Source: Parietaria judaica (lineage: Eukaryota > Streptophyta > Magnoliopsida > Rosales > Urticaceae). Taken from it: 64,000 bases of DNA. The stretch is from contig OX940864.1 in assembly GCA_954871525.1 (NCBI GenBank), positions 8,612,001-8,676,000 of the forward strand, written 5' to 3'. This document shows, piece by piece, positions 57,018 through 64,000 of the stretch (its first letter is position 1; each line of letters opens with the position of its first letter). The notes beneath the pieces were generated by a model. The model made no database searches. It saw only the letters and a list, made by a program, of their open reading frames with translations, and was not told the DNA's origin. A program made the position numbers and the translations under genes.

Positions 57018-60000
57018 ATGGAGGACTTGCTCTTTGTCAAGCATTTCCATTTGCCGGTTTTTTCTACCGAGAAACCCGAGGGAAAAAGTGATGATGAATG
57101 GAATTTGTTGCATCGACAAGTTTGTGGGTACATTCGACAATGGGTGGATGACAATGTTCGGAACCATGTGGTTGGTGAAACTCGTGCTAACATCCTTTGG
57201 AGGAAGCTTGAGGAGCTTTATGCACGGAAGACCGGGAATAACAAGATGTTCTTGCTCAAGCAAATGATAGCCTTGAAGTATCATGACGGTATGCCAATAA
57301 CCGATCACTTGAATAACTTCCAAGGAATTATGAACCAAATGGCGACGATGAATCTTAGATTGGATGATGAGATTCAAGGGTTGTGGCTTCTTGGTACTTT
57401 GCCGAACTCGTGGGAGACGTTTAGGATGTCGTTGTCTAACTCCGCTCCGGATGGTATCATGTCGATGGATTTGGCAAAGAGTAGCATTTTGAATGAAGAT
57501 ATGAGAAGAAAGTCTCAAGGCTCCTCTTCACATTCCGAGGTATTGGTTACCGAGTCGAGGGGGAGAAATCAAGCCCGTGGTTCAAATAACCGTGGAGCAT
57601 CACGAGGAGCGTCGCGTGGAGGTTCAAATAGATGGGCTAATGTTGAGTGTCATCATTGTGGCTTGAAAGGCCACATTAAAAAGTATTGCCGGAAGTTGAG
57701 AAACGAAGGCAAGGGAAAGAAGATCAACCACAACAACAACGATGTCAAGAAAGAAGGTAACAATAGTGAAAATGTTGCTATTGTTGATGATTTCTTTGTC
57801 GTTTGTGATGATTATGAAGAAAGTGTCAATTTATCTCGCGATGAGACAAGTTGGGTGGTTGATAGTGGTGCTTCTTCGCATGGGACTTCACGACGGGATC
57901 TTTACTCCACTTATAAGGCCGGTGATTTTGGTATTGTCGGCATGGGAAACAAAGGATATTCAAAGGTGATTGGAATTGGAGATATATGTGTTGAAACTAG
58001 TAATGGCACTTCTCTAGTTCTCAAAGATGTGAAGCACGTTCCGGACCTTCGGTTCAATCTCTTGTCGGTTTCAAAATTGGACGATGAAGGCTATGGCAAC
58101 TCTTTCTTGGAAAATGAATGGAAGTTAAAGAAAGGCTCAATGGTGATTGCAAGAGGAAAAAGACGCTCAAATTTGTATGTCGCGCAATTTGGGTGTTCTA
58201 AATGCTACGTCAACACTTGCGAGGATGAAAGTTCTTCCGAACTATGGCACAAACGTTTGGGTCATATGAGTGAGAAAGGTTTGGGAATCTTAGTGAAGAA
58301 GAATGCACTATTTGGAGTTTCCAACGCAAAGTTGAAGAGATGCTCGCATTGTTTGGCGGGAAAGCAAAGACGCGTATCGTTTCGGTCTTTTGAACCAAAG
58401 AGAAAGTCACAAGTGTTAGACTTGGTACATTCCGATGTTTGTGGGCCGATGAAGATACGGTCCCTTGGCGGTTCTTATTACTTTGTGACTTTTATCGACG
58501 ATCACTCTCGGAAAGTTTGGGCTTACACCTTGAAGACAAAGGATCAAGTGTTAGATACCTTCAAGTCGTTTCAAGCGTCGGTTGAACGAGAAACGGGGAA
58601 GAAGCTCAAGTGTATCCGAACGGATAACGGGGGAGAATACATCGGTCCTTTCGATGAATATTGCCGAGAGCAAGGTATACGTCACCAAAAGTCTCCTCCG
58701 AAGACACCGCAATTGAATGGGTTGGCCGAAAGAATTAATAGAACTTTGGTTGAAAGAATGAGATGCTTGCTTTCTCAATCAAAGTTGCCGAAGTATTTTT
58801 GGGGCGAAGCATTGAGTACGGTTGTACATGTGCTAAATCTCACACCTTGTGTGCCTTTGAAGTTTGAAGTTCCGAGCCGTGTTTGGAGTGGGAAAGATGT
58901 CACGTACGACCATCTTCGAGTGTTTGGGTGCATGGCATATGTGCATGTTCCGAAGGATGAGAGATCGAAGTTGGATGACAAGACCAAGAAATGTATATTC
59001 GTTGGTTATGGGCTCGATGAGTTTGGATATCGATTCTTTGATCCGGTTGCAAGAAAGCTTGTTCGTAGTCGTGATGTTGTATTCATGGAGGATTACACCA
59101 TTGAAGATATCGACAAAGTTGAGAAAGAAGTTCCAACCTTTGAAGAAGAAGAATTAGTTGATGCGGAACCAACTAATATTGCTCCTACCCCGACCGTTGT
59201 CGAAGATGTGCAAATTGAAAATCAAGGTACGGATTTACATGTTAATCCTTTAAATCCTAATGATTTTGTTGATGTTGAAAATGAGGTTGGCCATGAAGAT
59301 GAAAGTGAACAACCTTCTAATGAGTTGAGGCGGTCCACTCGTGTTAGACATCCTTCCGTTCGATATCCCTCGAACGAATATGTATTTCTCACCGATGACG
59401 GAGAACCCGAAAGCTTTGAAGAAGCTTTGGATGACGAAAACAAAAATGAGTGGATGGATGCCATGGAAGATGAGATGCAATCGCTTCGTGAGAATAACAC
59501 TTTTGAATTGGTGAAGTTACCAAAGGGCAAAAAGGTGTTAAAGAATCGATGGATTTATCGTGTGAAGCAAGACGAAAGCATTTCGCAAAAACGGTTCAAG
59601 GCTCGCTTGGTGGTAAAGGGCTTTAGTCAAAGAAAAGGCATTGACTTTAGCGAGATTTTTGCTCCCGTGGTGAAGATGCAATCCATTCGGGTAGTGCTTG
59701 GGCTAGCCGCTAGCCTTGATTTGGAAGTTGAGCAAATGGACGTGAAGACGGCTTTTCTTCACGGTGATCTACATGAAGAGATTTACATGGAGCAACCGGA
59801 GGGTTTTCGAGAAAATGGTAAAGAAGACTATGTTTGTAAATTGGTAAAGAGTCTTTACGGCTTGAAACAAGCACCGCGACAATGGTATAAAAAGTTTAAC
59901 TCGGTGATGGTTAAACATGGCTACAAGATGACAAATGCCGATCATTGTGTGTTTGTGCGCAATTTCTCCGATGGTGATTTCATTATCCTTTTGCTCTATG

Positions 60001-60968
60001 TTGACGATATGCTTATCGTTGGAAAGAACATTGCTCGGATTGAAGAGTTGAAGAAGACTTTGAGTGAGTCTTTTGCAATGAAGGATTTGGGACAAGCGAA
60101 AAAGATCCTTGGAATTGAGATTTTTCGTCATCGAGAGGCGAAGAAGTTGTACTTGTCTCAAGAATCATACATCGAGAAAGTTCTTCGGCGTTTCAAGATG
60201 GATGAAGCAAAAGTGGTGAGCGTTCCGCTTGCTTCTCATTTCAAGCTTAGCCACCAACAATCTCCATCTACAAATGATGAAAAGTCAAGTATGAAGAACG
60301 TTCCATACTCGTCGGCGGTTGGTAGTTTGATGTACGCCATGGTTTGTACGAGGCCGGATATAGCCCATGCCGTGGGAATGGTGAGTCGTTATCTCTCAAA
60401 TCCGGGAAGACGTCATTGGGAGGCCGTGAAGTGGGTTATGAGATATCTCCGGGGGACTTCGAATTTGAGACTAGCTTTGGGATGCGAGAAGCCTACGTTA
60501 GTTGGTTATACGGATTCGGATCTAGCCGGAAGCTTGGATGATCGAAAATCTACTTCGGGGCATATGGTGACTTTTGCCGGGGGAGCCGTGGCTTGGCAAT
60601 CGAAGTTGCAAAAGTGTGTTGCACTCTCTACTACCGATGCCGAGTTCATTGCCGCCGTTGAAGCGACGAAAGATTTGTTGTGGTTGAGGAAATTTACAAT
60701 GGAGCTTGGGGTCAAACAAGAAAAATATATCTTGTTTTGTGATAATCAAAGCGCCATTCATTTAGCGAAGAATTCCTCGTTTCACTCAAGGTCGAAGCAC
60801 ATTGATGTTCGTTATCATTGGATCCGTGACGCATTGGATTCTAAGTTGATGGAGCTCGAGAAGATTCACACCGATGACAATGGCTCCGATATGTTGACGA
60901 AGGTTTTGCCGAGAGGGAAGTTTGAGTTTTGTCGCTCGGTTGCCGGGTTGACATTGCCCTCCAACTAG
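57018..60968 (+). CDS. Copia gag-pol polyprotein (1,316 codons), with one stop near its likely true start
   Basis: One frame with all copia domains in order: gag; zinc knuckle CHHCGLKGHIKKYC (211-224); protease VDSGASSH (about 281-288); integrase zinc region (H411, H416, C442, C445) and DDE core (about D473, D536, E571); reverse transcriptase with FLHGDLHEEIYM, LYGLKQAPRQWY and YVDDM; RNase H with TDSDLAGSLDDRKSTSGH and CDNQSAIHLAKN. The natural start is probably the ATG at 56952, in the same frame, giving MEVNTSRMESLNGSNYNVWK before a TGA at 57012-57014. The gag N-terminal LNGSNYNVWK motif lies before that stop, so this copy has lost its first 20 residues unless the stop is read through. Confidence 0.95.
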   Translation: MEDLLFVKHFHLPVFSTEKPEGKSDDEWNLLHRQVCGYIRQWVDDNVRNHVVGETRANILWRKLEELYARKTGNNKMFLLKQMIALKYHDGMPITDHLNNFQGIMNQMATMNLRLDDEIQGLWLLGTLPNSWETFRMSLSNSAPDGIMSMDLAKSSILNEDMRRKSQGSSSHSEVLVTESRGRNQARGSNNRGASRGASRGGSNRWANVECHHCGLKGHIKKYCRKLRNEGKGKKINHNNNDVKKEGNNSENVAIVDDFFVVCDDYEESVNLSRDETSWVVDSGASSHGTSRRDLYSTYKAGDFGIVGMGNKGYSKVIGIGDICVETSNGTSLVLKDVKHVPDLRFNLLSVSKLDDEGYGNSFLENEWKLKKGSMVIARGKRRSNLYVAQFGCSKCYVNTCEDESSSELWHKRLGHMSEKGLGILVKKNALFGVSNAKLKRCSHCLAGKQRRVSFRSFEPKRKSQVLDLVHSDVCGPMKIRSLGGSYYFVTFIDDHSRKVWAYTLKTKDQVLDTFKSFQASVERETGKKLKCIRTDNGGEYIGPFDEYCREQGIRHQKSPPKTPQLNGLAERINRTLVERMRCLLSQSKLPKYFWGEALSTVVHVLNLTPCVPLKFEVPSRVWSGKDVTYDHLRVFGCMAYVHVPKDERSKLDDKTKKCIFVGYGLDEFGYRFFDPVARKLVRSRDVVFMEDYTIEDIDKVEKEVPTFEEEELVDAEPTNIAPTPTVVEDVQIENQGTDLHVNPLNPNDFVDVENEVGHEDESEQPSNELRRSTRVRHPSVRYPSNEYVFLTDDGEPESFEEALDDENKNEWMDAMEDEMQSLRENNTFELVKLPKGKKVLKNRWIYRVKQDESISQKRFKARLVVKGFSQRKGIDFSEIFAPVVKMQSIRVVLGLAASLDLEVEQMDVKTAFLHGDLHEEIYMEQPEGFRENGKEDYVCKLVKSLYGLKQAPRQWYKKFNSVMVKHGYKMTNADHCVFVRNFSDGDFIILLLYVDDMLIVGKNIARIEELKKTLSESFAMKDLGQAKKILGIEIFRHREAKKLYLSQESYIEKVLRRFKMDEAKVVSVPLASHFKLSHQQSPSTNDEKSSMKNVPYSSAVGSLMYAMVCTRPDIAHAVGMVSRYLSNPGRRHWEAVKWVMRYLRGTSNLRLALGCEKPTLVGYTDSDLAGSLDDRKSTSGHMVTFAGGAVAWQSKLQKCVALSTTDAEFIAAVEATKDLLWLRKFTMELGVKQEKYILFCDNQSAIHLAKNSSFHSRSKHIDVRYHWIRDALDSKLMELEKIHTDDNGSDMLTKVLPRGKFEFCRSVAGLTLPSN

Positions 60969-60983
60969 TCGGTCGGGGGAGTT
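60969..60983 (+). other. Polypurine tract region of copia B
   Basis: GTCGGTCGGGGGAGT-like purine-rich DNA lies just before the TGTTGGG start of the 3' LTR and directly after the gag-pol stop codon. Confidence 0.6.
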
Positions 60984-61636
60984 TGTTGGGTATCCCTCCT
61001 ATTTGGAGGCCCAACAATGTGGGTTATTTTTGACCCATTGATCCATGTACCCGGCCCATGAAGCCTAGGTCATAAATGACTTAGATGAGATGAAGAAAAG
61101 TAAGAGTGAAGAAGTGAGAGAAAAACAAGAGAAAGAGAAAGGAGAGCAAATTCGCGGTTCCCGCACAGTTTCGTCGACCCTCAGGAAAATCGTCATTGCG
61201 CATTCGTTCACCGTTGGATCGTCGTGATTTTTGGACAGAACGTTCCTAAGACATAGAGGTACGTTCTGAACGGTGGAGATGTGGTTTTGATCTTTCTAGG
61301 TCGGTCTGAAGAGTGGAAACCAGAGGCTGTTTTGTGAGAACGTATTTCACAAATTCTTCTCTTGCTTGGTGTTGTAATCCGAGATTGGTGTTCGATCTTG
61401 ATGATGATGATGTATGCCTCTAGTTTTATCTAGGGAAGACTTCGTTTGTACCTCACTCTTGATTATAGTGGATTTTAAGCGGCCTACGGGTCCCGTGGTT
61501 TTTTACTCCGTTTTGGGGGTTTTTCCACGCTAAAATTGTCTCGTGTTCGTGGTTGTGTTTCGATTATTATCGCCTTCATATTTCAGCGGCTATTGGGAGA
61601 TATTGAGATTCCGTTGCGTTGCGCTTTCTCCCAACA
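60984..61636 (+). repeat. 3' LTR of copia B
   Basis: 653 bp, followed by CAGAC and then the rest of the BAHD gene. Confidence 0.96.
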
Positions 61637-61641
61637 CAGAC

Positions 61642-62355
61642 CTCCTCTCGCTACCACTCAAACACATCAAACGCGTTCCCTTTGTGATGAAAACCTCTTT
61701 AAGATCGCAAAGGTTTATCTTTAGCGCCGCCAAATTGGCTGATCTGAAGGCAAGAATCCAGCAAACCGGCATTACTGACTTCGCAACTCCGACAACGGTC
61801 GAATCGGTCTCGTCGCTTTTCTTCAAATGCATCGCCGCGGCTTCTGGAGCGAGTGCCCTACTGCAAATGGTGAATTTGCGCAACAGACTGACCACAAAAT
61901 CGCTCCCGGAAAACATCATAGGGAACTTGGCATGGCCTGTTATAGTGTCCAATGGAGAAGAAAGAAATACGACGAAGCTGCACGAGATTGCGGCGATCAT
62001 AAGGAAAGGGCTGTTGGAGTTCTTCAATGATTGCAGAGATGACAGGCTATTGAAGGGCGATGGGCTCGTTTCCATGGTTTCGAAGTTCGCTGCAAAAGAA
62101 GCCGAGGTAGACGAGGCGGGCATCGGCTTGTACTGGTTCTCAGCATTGAGTTCGTTTCGGTTTTACGAGACGGATTTCGGGTGGGGAGAGCCTGAGTGGG
62201 TGATGTCTCCGATTTTTTTCAACAACAGTTTCGCTATAATGCACTCGAAATCAGGCAAAGACGTCGAAGTCTGGGCGACCTTGGAGGAAGATGTCATGGA
62301 AAAGTTCGAAAGGAATCAAGAGCTCCTCGCATTCGCTTCTGTCAATGAGAAATGA
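61642..62355 (+). pseudogene. BAHD acyltransferase, 3' half, after copia B
   Basis: Continues the frame of 55683-56261 for 237 residues to a TGA. Contains RFIFSAAKLADLKARI, MVNLRNRLT, LPENIIGN and the DFGWG motif followed by EPEWV. It lacks the HXXXD active site, which lies before the insertion, so it cannot be active alone. Frames continuing from the LTR (61543-62355) start in the transposon and are not native. The nearest relative in the window is the gene at 44723-46030. Confidence 0.94.
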
Positions 62356-63215
62356 TTCAAAAACCGAAGCCGGATATTCGCTGGAAAACCGCAAAAAAAA
62401 AAAAAAAAAACTTGAATATGGTAAGGATCGCTCGATGTATGTCTATGCTTTACTCGTCATTATATCTAATTTACTGTAGTTCTGTTAATTTTTTCGTCTT
62501 GCTAGTCATTCTCATGTCGGATTATTTCTATTCCGATTGTGTACTTTTGCAAAATAAATTTCAAAAGTTTAGAACCAATATATCCGGAGAACCTTCAGAG
62601 AGGCGCTCGTGGAGACACTCGAGAGGCGTGTTCGGAAAAGATGCCTAGTCCAATATTGTTTTCCGAGATCTAAAAACATTGTTTTCTATGTATATTTTTA
62701 TGTCGATTTTCCTTTCAGATTTTTGTTGGCTGCCCCTAAACCGGTATTCATATGTGAATATATCCGTAAATTCGGTATTCGTGTGTGAATCAAGAGCTCT
62801 TGGATGCCCGAATCTAGTACTAGCGACTGAAATCAAGTTCTTGGATTGGGTCAGCTCACAGTTGCAATTATATTTATTGGCTTTGTTTGGTTTCCGTTAT
62901 GATTACGTCAAAATCATGACTTAATTCATCTCTCCCTCATAATGTGTGTGATTAACTTATGATTATTTTCTAAATGGGAAAAAGAGTAAATGTGCCCCAC
63001 AAACAAGTGATTGACTTTAATATTTTTTTTTACTCCATATAGTTCTATATAAAGTTTCGGAAAAATAGCGATAAAAGTTTTCAAATGTCGTATTGTATTT
63101 TTGTGCTGCATAAGCATAAATTTTTGTTCTCGGCATAGATTCCCAAAGGGACACTTGGAAAAATATTCCTCAAAACACAAGTTCAACGTTTTCTATTTCT
63201 GTTTTTACTAAATCA
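62356..63215. other. 3' flank of the BAHD gene and intergenic DNA
   Basis: An A-run of about 17 bases follows the stop codon (about 62394-62410). No gene supported; short frames overlap on both strands without recognisable content. Confidence 0.4.
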
Positions 63216-63224
63216 AAATAATTA

Positions 63225-63540
63225 TTTCCCAAACTGTATTTCACCTCATTTTAGACAAAAATACCATGTTCTCTACCTGAGTTGAGAAATTGTCATTTTA
63301 TACAGTTTTTGGCACATAGTTGGATAGTTTTATGAGTAATGTTTGACAATTTCTGGTATTTTTAAAAAAATAGTATGTAATAATTAGGCAATATTGTCTT
63401 AACTTGACATTTTTCGGGTATGAGTTGACAGTTTTTGGAACAAAGTTTGACAGTTTTATGAGTAAAGTCTGACAACTTATAACTCAGGTAGAGAAAATGA
63501 TATTTTTGTTCAAATTGAGGTAAAATACGATTTGAGGAAC
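63225..63540. mobile_element. Small inverted-repeat element (MITE), 316 bp
   Basis: Terminal inverted repeats of about 75 bp: TTTCCCAAACTGTATTTCAC at the left and the imperfect complement at the right, both including TCTCTACCTGAGTT. The 9-bp flanks AAATAATTA and AATTAATTA match at 8 of 9. Inside, a unit of about 50 bp (ACAGTTTTTGG to GTTTTATGAGTAA) occurs twice in direct orientation. Confidence 0.75.
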
Positions 63541-63549
63541 AATTAATTA

Positions 63550-64000
63550 GATTCAGTAAAATAGAGAATAGAAAACATTAAAATTATGGTTGGGAGAATA
63601 TATGTTTTCTCTTCCCCAATGTTTACAAAAGTGTTCCTCCTTAAGTTTCCACTTCAAAATTTTAGCGGACTTTCGTTAAATGCCACGTGTTAATTCCAAA
63701 ATAATTGATTTCAATATTACTTTCAATCTGAACTTTAATATATACATATATATATATATTATAAATCCATCCCATAAAAAAAAAAACATCCAAAATAGTT
63801 ATTTTATCAATTTAATCCTGCAAAAGTACCCCCAAAATATAATATTTTGATATGTTGACTTCTAATTATTTCACACTTCTTCTTAAGAACGTGTAGTTTT
63901 TCCATCTCTGTAATTATTAGTCATACTCATACATGTGTGGATTTCTTTTCTGTGTATTTATATATTGCCACTTGGTTTATATGTCTTTTACCTTTCTGTA
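63550..64000. other. AT-rich end of the window
   Basis: No gene or element recognised. Confidence 0.35.

Larger units (their letters stand above)
56262..61636 (+). mobile_element. Young, nearly intact Ty1/copia retrotransposon (copia B)
   Basis: 5,375 bp with 653-bp LTRs at 56262-56914 and 60984-61636, both TGTTGGG...CCAACA. They differ at three positions only (56540/61262, 56607/61329, 56772/61494). The 5-bp duplication CAGAC is at 56257-56261 and 61637-61641. Primer site, gag-pol in one frame and polypurine tract are all present. Three changes in 653 bp, with an assumed 1.3e-8 per site per year, give roughly 0.2 million years. It is inserted in the sense orientation in a BAHD gene. Confidence 0.97.

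Noticed and set aside
61543..61641. Start of a 270-codon frame running from the copia B 3' LTR into the BAHD 3' half
   Set aside because: The first codons belong to the LTR; the native gene starts at 55683.

Overview
The window is nuclear DNA of a flowering plant, most likely a eudicot; I cannot name the species. Evidence for this is the AT-rich intergenic DNA, plant-type spliced genes (a MED26 Mediator subunit, a HIRAN/SNF2/RING helicase, BAHD acyltransferases), a nuclear tRNA-Pro gene, and nested plant transposons of every major type: Ty1/copia, LINE, SINE, MULE, hAT and CACTA.

Layout. 1-4546 is gene-poor DNA with tandem duplications. 4552-11111 is an old, decayed copia element with an AACTT target duplication. 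11194-16881 holds a LINE 3' end, a 1.1 kb MULE-type element, a tRNA-Pro(AGG) gene and a hAT-type element. 19358-21693 (minus) is a nine-exon MED26 gene and 28923-32777 (minus) is a three-exon SMARCA3-like helicase gene; splice sites for both could be placed and the frames close. 33045-33602 is a 5'-truncated LINE next to the helicase promoter. 34267-35535 (minus), 44723-46030 (plus) and 55683-62355 (plus, interrupted) are three BAHD acyltransferase genes. The last is split by a very young, almost intact copia element (56262-61636, target duplication CAGAC, LTRs 3 differences in 653 bp).

Between the BAHD genes is a dense zone of DNA transposons (36845-55134): a MULE with 9-bp target duplication and the end of a transposase gene, three short MULE-type elements, hAT-type elements with 8-bp duplications, two CACTA-type elements, a long foldback element with three nested insertions, and a SINE-like insertion.

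The most interesting signal is repeated capture of host gene pieces by these transposons. A hAT-type element (51822-53303) carries about 880 bp absent from two family members in the same window, including a piece of the mitochondrial ATP synthase beta gene. A CACTA element (46485-49572) carries the first exon of a golgin candidate 5-type gene plus other exon-like pieces with splice signals. The other CACTA-like element (40955-43057) carries an open frame joining a signal-peptide-like start to a receptor-kinase glycine-loop fragment. All assignments come from reading and from memory of protein families; no database search was run.
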